Below, piece after piece: positions 26,182 through 34,799 of a stretch of DNA of 64,000 bases (positions within the stretch are counted from its first letter, which is position 1; every line of letters begins with the position of its first letter). The notes beneath the pieces were generated by a model. It was not told the DNA's origin. It ran no database searches and saw only the letters and a program-made list of their open reading frames with translations. This DNA comes from CAYUQT01 sp964446835 (GTDB taxonomy: Bacteria > Planctomycetota > Phycisphaerae > UBA1845 > JAFGLZ01). Both the position numbers and the translations under genes were made by a program. Location: the NCBI GenBank assembly GCA_964446835.1, contig CAYUQT010000004.1, positions 62,001-126,000 on the forward strand, given 5' to 3'.

Positions 26182-28965
26182 CTAGCACTTCGCCCAACCA
26201 CACGCCTGGCACTTCATACAGCCCTCACCGTAGGTCAAGTCCGCGCCACATTCGGGGCACTTGACCTTGAAAGCGTTACGAGGGGTGGTGGGCATGCTTG
26301 AAGCAGACGTATCTGCAAACATGCCCACCGAACTACCACCCAGGCGCACTTCCGGACGGATTGGACCGCCTGCAATAGAACCGCCGGCCACTGCCAGCAT
26401 CTTGTTCTCTTTGCCGCCTTTGCCGTTGCCACCGTTTCCGCCATTGCCTCCGTTGCCGCCGTTACCTCCATTTCCACCGTTGCCACCGTTGCCACCGTTG
26501 TGGCCCTTGTCGGATGAGGTCCCCCCTTCCGGCACGCGAACCTTCATGTCAGGTCCGTACTCCGAAAGCACGCTCAAGTCGGCTCGACCCAGGAGGAGGT
26601 CCTCCAGACCGAAGACTTCTTTGGCACGCTGATACTTCATGATCGCCCGGGCCAACCCATCTCCCAGGCTCATGATCTTGCCGTCTTTCGTGGGAATCTG
26701 CAGGCTCGATCCGATGCCCTTAAGCTGTTGGATCACATGCTTGAGCGACCCACCGGCCCGAAGCCAGAGACTGATCATCCGGCAGATGGCCTCCAGGTCG
26801 CTGGCCGCCACATCGCCCCCCTTGCCGAGTTGGGCGAAGACTTCCAGCTCCTGTCCCGTCCGGGGGTCCACGGTGATCTTCACGTGGATGTTCCCAAACG
26901 GTGTCATCTGGCGAATCCGCAACCCGCTGACGATCTCGGGCAATTGTCTGGGTTCGAGCATCAGGGGACGGATGGGGCCGGCATCCGGAACCGCCTTGGG
27001 TTCTGCGCCCGATGACTTGGCATTGGGATCCGAACCTTTGAGTGCCATGGGTTGAGCCTCCCGACAACCATCACGGTAGACGGTGACCCCCTTGCATCCC
27101 ATTTCAAAGGCCATGCGGTAGATCTTATCCACATCCTCGACCTTGGACTCTTTCGGGAAGTTGATGGTCTTACTGATCGAGGCGTCGCAGTGCCGCTGGA
27201 AGGCGGCCTGCATCTTCATGTGCCACTCCGGCGCGATGTCATGGGCACATACGAATGCGCGCTTCAAGTCGTCAGGCATTTCGTCAATATGAGCGAGGGT
27301 GCCATCCGTGGCGATGTGATCCATCAATCCCTCGCTGTATAGCCCTCGTTCCTGGAGTATCCGGCGGAAGAAACCGTTGACCTCCAGGAGAGGCCCTTGC
27401 GACTCACCCTTGCCCTTCAGGACATTCCGGTAGAACACCAGACTGAACAACGGTTCGATCCCACCGGAGCAATCGGCGATGATGCTGATAGTGCCGGTCG
27501 GAGCAAGCGTCGTACAGGAGGCGTTCCGCATCGGTCGGTGATGGATCGTATCCCAGATGCTGGACGGCCAATTCGGGAAGCAGCCTCGTTCCAGAGCGAG
27601 TTGTTCCGAATAGTTGTGAGACTCGTCGTTGATGAACTTCATGAACCGTTCGGCCCAGGCGACGGCTTCGGGAGTGTTGTAGCCCACCGACAGTTGGAAC
27701 AGCGCGTCGGCAAACCCCATCAGCCCCAAGCCCACCTTCCGGTTCTTCTTGCACATCTCGTCGATCTGCTCGAGCGGATACCGGTTCGCATCAATCACGT
27801 TGTCAAGGAACCGGATCGCATGATGAACCGTCTCCCGCAGGGCATCCCAGTCCACCCGCACCTTGTCGGTCCCACCGTTGCGAATGAACTTGTCGATGTT
27901 GATACTGCCCAGGTTGCATGCCTCGAAGGGCAACAACGGCTGCTCGCCGCACGGATTCGTCGCTTCGATCCGCCCGGAATTCGGCGTCGGATTGTGACGG
28001 TTGATCTGGTCAATGAAGACCACGCCCGGTTCGCCCGTCGCCCAGGCATTCTGCACGATGATGTCCCAGATATCCTGCTTGGTATAGACCTTGCCTTCGT
28101 AGTCCGGCGGAAGTGTCCCGACGGCCCGCGGCGTCTGCGTGTGAACGGGACGATCGCTCTCGATCTCCATCGACTCGGCGGGAATCAGCGAGCGGACGTC
28201 ATACTCCCAGATCTTGAGGTCCTTCGGGAGATAGAACGCCTGGCCGGTCCGGGGATTCCGAACCATGTGCGGGCTCTTGGGGTCCTTGAAGAACTGCCGC
28301 ATCCACTCGTCCGTCAGCTTGACCGAGATGTTGTAGTTGCTGAAGGCGGTCGTGTCCTGCTTGGCATGGAGAAACTTGAGAATATCGGGATGGTGCACGT
28401 ACATCATCCCCATGTTCGCTCCGCGCCGGAAGGCGCCCTGCTGAATGGCGTTGGTTGCCTCACTGAAGGCGCGCCAGAAGCTGATCGGCCCCGAGGTCGT
28501 TCCACCGCTCGACTGGATGTAATCACCCGTCGGCCGAAGCTCATCAAAGGCAAATCCCGTTCCGCCGCCAGCCTTCTGAATCAAGGCCGTGTGCTTGATC
28601 GAATCGAAGATCGCATCGACGCTGTCCCGAACCGGCAGGACAAAGCAGGCGCTCAACATGCCCATTTCACGCCCGGCGTTCATCAGCGTCGGGCTGTTCG
28701 GCATGAAACGACCGCTGACAATCATGTTGTAGAACCGGCGAGACCACTCGTCGCGCTCCTGGGTGCTGGCGCCGTACTGGGACTTCTCGACACCGGCGAT
28801 ACAATCCGCAACCCGACTGAACAGCTCTTCTGGCTGTTCGGTAATCTGGCCAGCCTCATCTTTCTTCAGATAACGAGCTTTAAGGACCCGCAAGGCATTT
28901 TCGGTCAGTTCAAGGGCTTCCCTGCCCATAGCGGCGGTCTCATTGTAGCCATCATTCGAGACCAT
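26182..28965 (-). CDS. nrdJ: Class II (adenosylcobalamin-dependent) ribonucleoside-diphosphate reductase
   Basis: 927 aa. Converts ribonucleotides to deoxyribonucleotides with B12 as radical source, without oxygen. Seen: LSACFVLPV (redox Cys), NPCGEQPLLPFEACNLGSINI (active-site Asn-Cys-Glu), ALIQKAGGGTGFAFDELRP, LAPTGTISIIADCSGGIEPLF, then a TSCPD-like region, a (Gly-Gly-Asn) linker of about eight or nine units (26425-26508), and a C-terminal CPECGAD...CMKCQACGWAKC cluster that should hold the reducing cysteines. The GTG at 28974 abuts the Shine-Dalgarno, whereas the ATG at 28965 has GGAG eight bases before it, so I start there. It has its own promoter and palindromic operator-like site, and no B12 riboswitch is evident. 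Confidence 0.95.
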   Translation of the reverse strand: MVSNDGYNETAAMGREALELTENALRVLKARYLKKDEAGQITEQPEELFSRVADCIAGVEKSQYGASTQERDEWSRRFYNMIVSGRFMPNSPTLMNAGREMGMLSACFVLPVRDSVDAIFDSIKHTALIQKAGGGTGFAFDELRPTGDYIQSSGGTTSGPISFWRAFSEATNAIQQGAFRRGANMGMMYVHHPDILKFLHAKQDTTAFSNYNISVKLTDEWMRQFFKDPKSPHMVRNPRTGQAFYLPKDLKIWEYDVRSLIPAESMEIESDRPVHTQTPRAVGTLPPDYEGKVYTKQDIWDIIVQNAWATGEPGVVFIDQINRHNPTPNSGRIEATNPCGEQPLLPFEACNLGSINIDKFIRNGGTDKVRVDWDALRETVHHAIRFLDNVIDANRYPLEQIDEMCKKNRKVGLGLMGFADALFQLSVGYNTPEAVAWAERFMKFINDESHNYSEQLALERGCFPNWPSSIWDTIHHRPMRNASCTTLAPTGTISIIADCSGGIEPLFSLVFYRNVLKGKGESQGPLLEVNGFFRRILQERGLYSEGLMDHIATDGTLAHIDEMPDDLKRAFVCAHDIAPEWHMKMQAAFQRHCDASISKTINFPKESKVEDVDKIYRMAFEMGCKGVTVYRDGCREAQPMALKGSDPNAKSSGAEPKAVPDAGPIRPLMLEPRQLPEIVSGLRIRQMTPFGNIHVKITVDPRTGQELEVFAQLGKGGDVAASDLEAICRMISLWLRAGGSLKHVIQQLKGIGSSLQIPTKDGKIMSLGDGLARAIMKYQRAKEVFGLEDLLLGRADLSVLSEYGPDMKVRVPEGGTSSDKGHNGGNGGNGGNGGNGGNGGNGGNGGNGKGGKENKMLAVAGGSIAGGPIRPEVRLGGSSVGMFADTSASSMPTTPRNAFKVKCPECGADLTYGEGCMKCQACGWAKC

Positions 28966-29085
28966 GTCAGACACTCCTTTGCTTGTGCAACACTACGACG
29001 TGTTGGCTTCGGCTTGTCGCGCCCTGAAAACCCCGAGGTTCTTTGAGAACCCTTCGATCCTCAAGATCGGCCTCTTCCACTCTAC

Positions 29086-29122
29086 ATCTTGAGGGTACCA
29101 TCTTTAATACCCCAAGATGTGG
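29086..29122. promoter_or_regulatory. Inverted repeat (operator-like) over the nrdJ promoter
   Basis: ACATCTTGAGGGTA (29086-29099) and TACCCCAAGATGT (29110-29122) are inverted copies with one indel and a 10-bp centre that includes most of the -10 box. A palindrome covering the spacer, the -10 and the start site is where a repressor would act. It does not match the NrdR box consensus. The regulator is unknown. Confidence 0.55.
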
Positions 29123-29134
29123 TGCGCGTCAAAC
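29106..29134 (-). promoter_or_regulatory. Sigma-70-type promoter of nrdJ
   Basis: Minus strand TTGACG (29129-29134), exactly 17 bp, TATTAA (29106-29111). The predicted start is near 29099. This is among the best -35/-10 matches in the window. Confidence 0.7.
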
Positions 29135-29297
29135 ATAAAACACCCTCATGCTAAGATTTCCCTAGACTCTTGAAAGAGAATGGCTTATGAACCACAATCA
29201 ACAGGGTGTCTGCCGGAATGTGACACAATATTTCGTAGGCCGAGTAGACAATCCCGGAATTATTAAAGCCTTCGACGATGCTCCCCATCGCCTACTG

Positions 29298-30377
29298 TCA
29301 AACAGCATGCACCAACCGGTATTCACGGCTGCCCATTCCCAATCTTACGCACTCCTCCAGCACGATGTTCGGGTCAATCCGAGACCAGTATTCGCGACAC
29401 AAACCCTTGCCATGGTGCTGCTCGATGAGGTCCAGCGTCGCCTGCTCCACCGCCAATAAGCCCAGCCCAGCCACCACCCCAATATCATCTATTCGGACCG
29501 GAGAACTGTGATTATAGCAGTCACAGTCCTTGCTCATGCTGACCAGATAGCTGACATAAGCCATCTTGCCCCGCTTCTGGTGATACAGCCCAGCGACCTG
29601 CTCAGCCACGCGCCGTTGCATCTCTGTTCCGGCCACTTCCCAATCGAACTTCACGGCCCCCTGGCGGCACATCGCCAGGCACTCACCGCAACCGATACAG
29701 CTTCGATCCTCGATCCGGAAGGCCGAACCCCGTTTCCCCTTGGAGATGGCCTCTGCCGGGCACCACTCGGCACAGACCCCGCAGCCAATGCAATCCTTGG
29801 CGTCGATCTTGGGCCGAGCCTCTGAGTGCTGCTGAAGCTTCCCCTTTCGACTGGACAGCCCCATGCCGATGTTCTTGAGCAGCCCGCCGAGTCCCATCTC
29901 GCAATGTCCGGTCACATGAGTGGCCACAATCACGGCTTGGGTGCGAACGATGTCGGCTGCCAGAGCGACCTTCTTGCCCTTGCTCCCGTCTATCGGTACT
30001 TCGATTTCCGAAGCGCCCACCAGCCCGTCGGCAAGGATCACGGGAGCACCCATAGCCTCTATGGTGAAGCCATGTTCTTGGGCCAATAGAATATGATCGA
30101 CCGCGTTGCTTCTCGCCCCCACGTATAGCGTCGACGTCTCTGTCAGGTATGGCTTGGCTCCGGCTTCCCTGACGCAATCGACAAGAGGCCTGATCTGGTG
30201 TGGCCGGAGGTGCGTTGTGCAGCCGCGTTCCCCAAAATGCGTCTTGATCGCAACCAGATCGTTTCTGGCGATCACGCGCCCAAGCCCCGCCCGTTTGTAG
30301 AGTGTCCTGATCTTGGACGCCCACACCTCGGGAGAGTCTTCCATCCTTGCCGGCACAAAGAAAACCTCTTCTGACAT
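29298..30377 (-). CDS. DUF362 protein with two [4Fe-4S] ferredoxin motifs
   Basis: 359 aa, ATG with GGAGG six bases upstream. The DUF362 part spans about 1-185 (VAIKTHFGERGCTTHLRP, YLTETSTLYVGARSNAVDHILLAQEHG, ATHVTGHCEMGLGGLLKNIGMG). The ferredoxin part has CIGCGVCAEWCP (Cys196/199/202/206) and CIGCGECLAMCR (Cys227/230/233/237); the second lacks the usual Pro after the last Cys. DUF362-ferredoxin proteins are widespread in anaerobes and likely carry electrons in the cytoplasm; the partner is not known. It precedes nrdJ on the same strand, separated by the nrdJ promoter. Confidence 0.9.
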   Translation of the reverse strand: MSEEVFFVPARMEDSPEVWASKIRTLYKRAGLGRVIARNDLVAIKTHFGERGCTTHLRPHQIRPLVDCVREAGAKPYLTETSTLYVGARSNAVDHILLAQEHGFTIEAMGAPVILADGLVGASEIEVPIDGSKGKKVALAADIVRTQAVIVATHVTGHCEMGLGGLLKNIGMGLSSRKGKLQQHSEARPKIDAKDCIGCGVCAEWCPAEAISKGKRGSAFRIEDRSCIGCGECLAMCRQGAVKFDWEVAGTEMQRRVAEQVAGLYHQKRGKMAYVSYLVSMSKDCDCYNHSSPVRIDDIGVVAGLGLLAVEQATLDLIEQHHGKGLCREYWSRIDPNIVLEECVRLGMGSREYRLVHAV

Positions 30378-30701
30378 CGACAGCCTCCAACCTCAAACCG
30401 GAATTCCTCGATCCGTGGGCTATCGTATGATTCGGACGCCACAATGCAAGAGAACGAGCAAGGCCGGCGATCGGCTCCCGAAACTCTACGGCTCCCGGCG
30501 CCCTGCAGATGAGTTGATCACCCCTGACTTCGCGAGTACCTTCTGCGCGAGTGATCGACGGAGGGTCCCGTGACATATTGCTAGCCCGCCGGGGCAAGAC
30601 CGGCTCGTGCGACCGCCGTTGCTGTCGTCCGCTTTGGGATCGGGCTGTTGCGTGAGTTCGGTGTTTGGTTTCTTCGGTCGGTTGTTTTCGGGAGAGACTT
30701 C
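30378..30701. other. Divergent intergenic region between DUF362 and GH127 genes
   Basis: Two promoter candidates point outward. On the minus strand TTGCAT (30444-30449), 16 bp, TACGAT (30422-30427) would give DUF362 a leader of about 38 nt. On the plus strand TTGATC (30514-30519), 17 bp, TACCTT (30537-30542) could serve GH127. Nothing else is recognised. Confidence 0.4.
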
Positions 30702-32525
30702 ATGAACACGTCTTTTGCGATGCTGTGTACGCTGGTACTGGAGGCTGCCGCGATGTCATCCACCGCAATTCCGAAGGGCGACGTATTGGCGCCGGTTCCT
30801 CTGGACAAGGTCAGGGTCGGCGGCGAGATCGGTCGGCGAATCGATGTGACGGTCAACAACAACCTTCTGGTCATCAATATCGACAAGGATTTCCTGCAGC
30901 CGTTCCGCGAGAAGAACCGCGCCGATGGCTACATCGGCCTGGGCAAGCTGATCGACAGCATTGTGCACTTCGCCGTCTACACGAAAGACCCGAGAGTCCT
31001 GGACCTCAAGAAACGCGTGATCGCCGAAACCATCAAGACTCAGCTTCCCGATGGGTACAGCGGCCTGCTGAAGCCCGAGAGCCGCGTCTGGATGCTGTGG
31101 GACGTTCATGAGATGTCCTATCTGGTCTATGGCTTGCTCAGCGATCACGAGCATTTCGGCGAGGCAGCCTCACTCGACGCAGCGCGTCGCACGATGGACT
31201 ACATCATCGCCCGGTGGTCGGCCGATCCTCAGCACGCACTCGGCGACGGGGCGATCGCCAACCACATGGCCGCGACGGGGGTCGAACAGTCACTGCTCCT
31301 GCTGTATCAGCGGACCGGCGACGCACGTTACCTCGACTTCTGCGTGAAGGTGCGCAAGCTGCCCGAGTGGGACTACCCGATCGTCATCGGACGGTGGGGA
31401 GATATCGGCGGACACGCCTACGCCTACATGTACCGCTGCATCGCGCAGCTCACACTGAACCACATTCAGCCGGATCCCCGGCTGCTCCTCAATGCACAGA
31501 AGGTTGTGGACTTCCTGTCCAGGCGCGACGGCCTGTCCATCACCGGCATCTGCGGCGATCACGAGTGCTGGCATGACTCACAGGCCGGCACGACCAACCT
31601 CGGCGAATCCTGCACCGCGGCCTACCTGATCCGTTTCCTGGATGCCCTGATGCGAATGAATCCGAACGCCCGATATGGCGATGTCATGGAGCGAACCATC
31701 TACAATGCCCTGTTCGGCGCACAGTCTCCCGACGGGCGGCGCATCCGCTACTACACGCCGTTCGACGGACCGCGGACCTACTTCCCATCCGACACCTACT
31801 GCTGTCCGTGCAACTATCGCCGAATTGTGGCCGAGCTGCCGTCGTTCATCTACTACCGCTTTGATGGGGGACTGCTGGTGAATCTTCTTGCCCCGTCCCA
31901 GGCGGAGATCGATCTGGACAGCGGACTGTCCGCCACCGTCCGGCAGGAGACCGACTATCCGAACTCGGGACGGATCGTCCTGCATGTTTCGCCGTCGAAG
32001 GCAGCCGCGTTTACCGTACGCCTGCGAATCCCGGTCTGGGCGACCGGCACGACGGTGGCCGTCAATGGCGAACGACTCGACAAGCCTGTTCAGGCCGGCG
32101 CATTCCTGGACATCCGGCGAGACTGGCGGGAGGGAGACCGCGTGGAATTGCAGGTGCCGATGGCCCCGCGGTGGGTCAAAGGGCGCAAGGCCCAGGCCGG
32201 TCGCGTCGCGGTCCTCCGCGGACCGATCGTCTACTGTCTGAATCGCGAGTCTCACAAGGACCTGAAGACAGTGGAGCCGCGGATGCTTACGATCAATCCG
32301 ACGACGCTCAAGGGACCGACGGCGGACAAGACGGTTCGACCCGACGGGCAGTCGCTCGAGGTGGCGGCATGGGCGCCCGGGGCATGGTATCCCATGGAGA
32401 AGGCTGCCTACGTGCTCAAGCTGACGGAATACGCCGACCCTCAGGGCGAGGCGACGTTCTTCCACGTTCCGAACCCCAACGCGGAGGGGTTTGTCGAAGA
32501 CGATCTCGTAACACCACCGTGGTAA
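30702..32525 (+). CDS. GH127-type beta-L-arabinofuranosidase-like protein
   Basis: 607 aa. Start ATG 30702 (GGGAGAG upstream) gives a hydrophobic N-terminus that may be a signal peptide. An (alpha/alpha)6 toroid is followed by beta domains. The zinc-thiolate site of GH127 is complete: GESCTAAY supplies Glu302 and Cys304, and TYCCPCNYRR supplies Cys367 and Cys368, equivalent to Glu338, Cys340, Cys417 and Cys418 in the characterised Bifidobacterium enzyme HypBA1, where Cys417 is the nucleophile. It should remove beta-L-arabinofuranose from plant-type glycoconjugates. The C-terminal RVAVLRGPIVYCLN segment is also typical. It has no obvious partner on the same strand. Confidence 0.9.
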   Translation: MNTSFAMLCTLVLEAAAMSSTAIPKGDVLAPVPLDKVRVGGEIGRRIDVTVNNNLLVINIDKDFLQPFREKNRADGYIGLGKLIDSIVHFAVYTKDPRVLDLKKRVIAETIKTQLPDGYSGLLKPESRVWMLWDVHEMSYLVYGLLSDHEHFGEAASLDAARRTMDYIIARWSADPQHALGDGAIANHMAATGVEQSLLLLYQRTGDARYLDFCVKVRKLPEWDYPIVIGRWGDIGGHAYAYMYRCIAQLTLNHIQPDPRLLLNAQKVVDFLSRRDGLSITGICGDHECWHDSQAGTTNLGESCTAAYLIRFLDALMRMNPNARYGDVMERTIYNALFGAQSPDGRRIRYYTPFDGPRTYFPSDTYCCPCNYRRIVAELPSFIYYRFDGGLLVNLLAPSQAEIDLDSGLSATVRQETDYPNSGRIVLHVSPSKAAAFTVRLRIPVWATGTTVAVNGERLDKPVQAGAFLDIRRDWREGDRVELQVPMAPRWVKGRKAQAGRVAVLRGPIVYCLNRESHKDLKTVEPRMLTINPTTLKGPTADKTVRPDGQSLEVAAWAPGAWYPMEKAAYVLKLTEYADPQGEATFFHVPNPNAEGFVEDDLVTPPW

Positions 32526-32630
32526 AGACGCTCAGAAACACCTGAGGAGATGGCGGCAAGCCACCGCTTCTCAAGCCATGCCCAGTGCAGCGCGCCGTCT
32601 GAAGGCACGCCCGGCCGGGTGTGAGTCGGA

Positions 32631-34664
32631 TCATTGGCCCGGACCGGCGGCGGTTGACATCCGAAAGTCAATCCACGCCGGCGGAGGGCACTCTTTGCGA
32701 ACGCGGGCCCGAAGCTTGTCATCGATAGGCACGTTCTCCTTGGCCGCCAGCCGGCGTTCGTGAACGCCGAACCACAGGTCGCTCAGAATGACCTCGCCCT
32801 CGCGGAGATTGGCCAGCTCCATTTCGCTTGAGAGGATCTTCTGGACCGTGTCGAGATCGCCCGTCTCCATGGCGGCTCGCGCCTCCAGAATGCGGATCCG
32901 ATCGTTACGGCGCACCTCCGGAGACAGAGAAGGCAACAGGGCAAGATAGTCTTTGGCGCGACCCGCATCCATCAGGGCGTTGCCCGCCTCGATGGTCAAC
33001 ACCGCCAGATTCGGCATCATGCGCTGGGCCTTGAGCATCAGCTCCGCCGCGTCGGCCTTGCGCCCCTCGTGCTGGGCAAGGACCGCCAGGTTGCGATAGG
33101 CCCAGACGGACGGAGCAAGTTCCAGCGATCGTTCCCATGCCTGCCGGGCCGCAGCCACGTCGCGATGGTGGTAGTGCATCACGCCCAGGTGAAGCCACGC
33201 GAGCCAATGATCACTGCGTCCCTGGCGGATGGAAGCATTGAGCCGTTCACGCCATTCCGGCTGAACCATCCAGGCGCCCGGTGATTCGGACGGTTCGCTC
33301 AACGGAAATGCCCCCTTGTCGAGCAGCGCCACCCAGGGCGCTTGATCGCCCGTCAAGGACGCATCATCGAAGACCAGGGCGTCCGAGCAGAAGGGCTTCT
33401 GGCTATCCTGAATTCGTCGGCGACGCTCCAGCGCCCCCCACCCGGAACCCCGCTGCACGACATCCTCGACCGGCCGATCTGCCATCTTCGCCGACCGCTT
33501 CAATTCCTCCTCGAGCCAGGGCTGGGGAAGCATGGCGTCGATTCGTGACTCAACACACTGTTGCGCCGCGCGCCAATCGGTGCCGTGAGTGGCCTTCGGA
33601 TCGGCCTCCATCAGCCCGTAGGCCTCTAACCACTCCCATGTGCTGTGCGGCGGCATCGGCAGACACTCGGCCTGGGTTCGTCCGAGCCCGGCCTGGATCT
33701 CGATGTAGAGCGAACTGGGCACCGACAGGAACTCCTGCCACCGCCGCCCGCCCACACCCATGCCCCAGACGAAGAGCTTGCGGGCCTTCAGCAGGCCGGT
33801 GGATGCCTGGAACAATCCCCGCCCGTTCTGATCCAAGGCGGTGATCCACGGGCGATGCCCGTCGGGGATTCGGTAGAAGTAGTCGGCCGCGTGCTTGTTG
33901 TGGGTAGGGTAGGTGACATCGACACCTTCCCACACGGGGATCGGCACCATCATCATCTGTCCCTGGTAGCCGAAGTTGAACGCCCGGTCCGCCGGCACGA
34001 CGACGCGAACGCCCGGCGCCTCATGCACCGAAATGTTCGACCACCAGTACATCGGCACCTCGCGGTCATGCGGGTTGATGATCCTCATCCGGGCAAAGAG
34101 GAAGGGCGAACCGTCGCGCAGCCAGAAGTCCATCTGATAGGGCGTACCCCGGGTCCGATCCCATTCGTACAGCCGAAGCACTGGAGTCCCGTTATCGCCG
34201 CGAACCCGCGCGGCGTGCAGCGGCGAACACGTGTACGGGGTGTGACCCACGACGCCGATGTTCCATTCCACCCCCCCGCAGAACCACGCATCACGCACCG
34301 CCAGATTCGCCGGCTGAAAGACCGGGTTGACGTGCAGCAGCTCTCGCTGAGAGGGTTTGTGAAACAGCGACCAGAGCCGCCCACCCAGTTCCAGCAGGAA
34401 GGTGGCTCGCAATGCATCGTTCTCGAGTACGGCCACCCGGAAACCCCTGGGCTTCTTGACCCGGTCGTAGCCGTCCTGCATGCGGTGCGGAAGGGCGGCG
34501 TCGAGCGTGCCATAGCCCATGTGCTTCCGATCGTCCTGGGACACGTTCTCGTGAACCTTGGCCCCCTCGGCAACGGATTTCGGCGAAACCAGTGGCGGCA
34601 AGGGATTCTCCACGCCCAATGCCGCACCTCGCATGGTGTACGTCTCGATTCTCAGTTCGTTCAC
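32631..34664 (-). CDS. DUF5107 domain protein with TPR tail
   Basis: 677 aa, GTG start with GGAG eight bases upstream, no export signal. The N-terminal half has ENDALRATFLLELGGRLWSLFHK, GGVEWNIGVVGHTPYTCSPLHAARV, YWWSNISVHEAPGVRVVVPAD and a beta-supersandwich flavour (DUF5107, galactose-mutarotase-like). Residues about 500-600 contain tetratricopeptide repeats (LAWLHLGVMHYHHRDVAAAR, AYRNLAVLAQHEGRKADAAEL). Such proteins occur near sugar-degradation genes, and the TPR part suggests a protein partner. It is convergent with GH127. The catalytic activity is not established. Confidence 0.8.
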   Translation of the reverse strand: MNELRIETYTMRGAALGVENPLPPLVSPKSVAEGAKVHENVSQDDRKHMGYGTLDAALPHRMQDGYDRVKKPRGFRVAVLENDALRATFLLELGGRLWSLFHKPSQRELLHVNPVFQPANLAVRDAWFCGGVEWNIGVVGHTPYTCSPLHAARVRGDNGTPVLRLYEWDRTRGTPYQMDFWLRDGSPFLFARMRIINPHDREVPMYWWSNISVHEAPGVRVVVPADRAFNFGYQGQMMMVPIPVWEGVDVTYPTHNKHAADYFYRIPDGHRPWITALDQNGRGLFQASTGLLKARKLFVWGMGVGGRRWQEFLSVPSSLYIEIQAGLGRTQAECLPMPPHSTWEWLEAYGLMEADPKATHGTDWRAAQQCVESRIDAMLPQPWLEEELKRSAKMADRPVEDVVQRGSGWGALERRRRIQDSQKPFCSDALVFDDASLTGDQAPWVALLDKGAFPLSEPSESPGAWMVQPEWRERLNASIRQGRSDHWLAWLHLGVMHYHHRDVAAARQAWERSLELAPSVWAYRNLAVLAQHEGRKADAAELMLKAQRMMPNLAVLTIEAGNALMDAGRAKDYLALLPSLSPEVRRNDRIRILEARAAMETGDLDTVQKILSSEMELANLREGEVILSDLWFGVHERRLAAKENVPIDDKLRARVRKECPPPAWIDFRMSTAAGPGQ

Positions 34665-34799
34665 GGTTCGCTCTCCGATGGTTCTGTGACGGACGGCATC
34701 CTATCGCTTCGACGCGCCGGCGCAAAGGTCAAGGCCCGGTTTGCCCCCGAACCATCCGTGCTCATACCTCAATTGGATTGGGAACACTCGTGGGAAAGG

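Larger units (their letters stand above)
28966..29297. other. Intergenic region with the nrdJ leader
   Basis: Holds the nrdJ promoter and palindrome (29086-29134) and a leader of about 130 nt. Two small hairpins are seen in the leader: CGATC/GATCG (29057-29071) and CAACAC/GTGTTG (28988-29005), the latter just upstream of the ribosome-binding site. The part from 29140 to 29297 shows no gene. Confidence 0.6.

Noticed and set aside
28988..29005. AACACGTCGTAGTGTT looked like an NrdR box before nrdJ
   Set aside because: Only the ACAC/GTGT ends fit; the AT-rich core of the NrdR consensus is absent. It is noted only as a small hairpin near the ribosome site.
28966..29297. Cobalamin riboswitch for nrdJ
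   Set aside because: No B12-box-like conserved core could be found in the leader.
32606..32623. CACGCCCGGCCGGGTGTG near-palindrome between GH127 and the TPR gene
   Set aside because: No loop and no T tract, so not a convincing terminator; most likely compositional.
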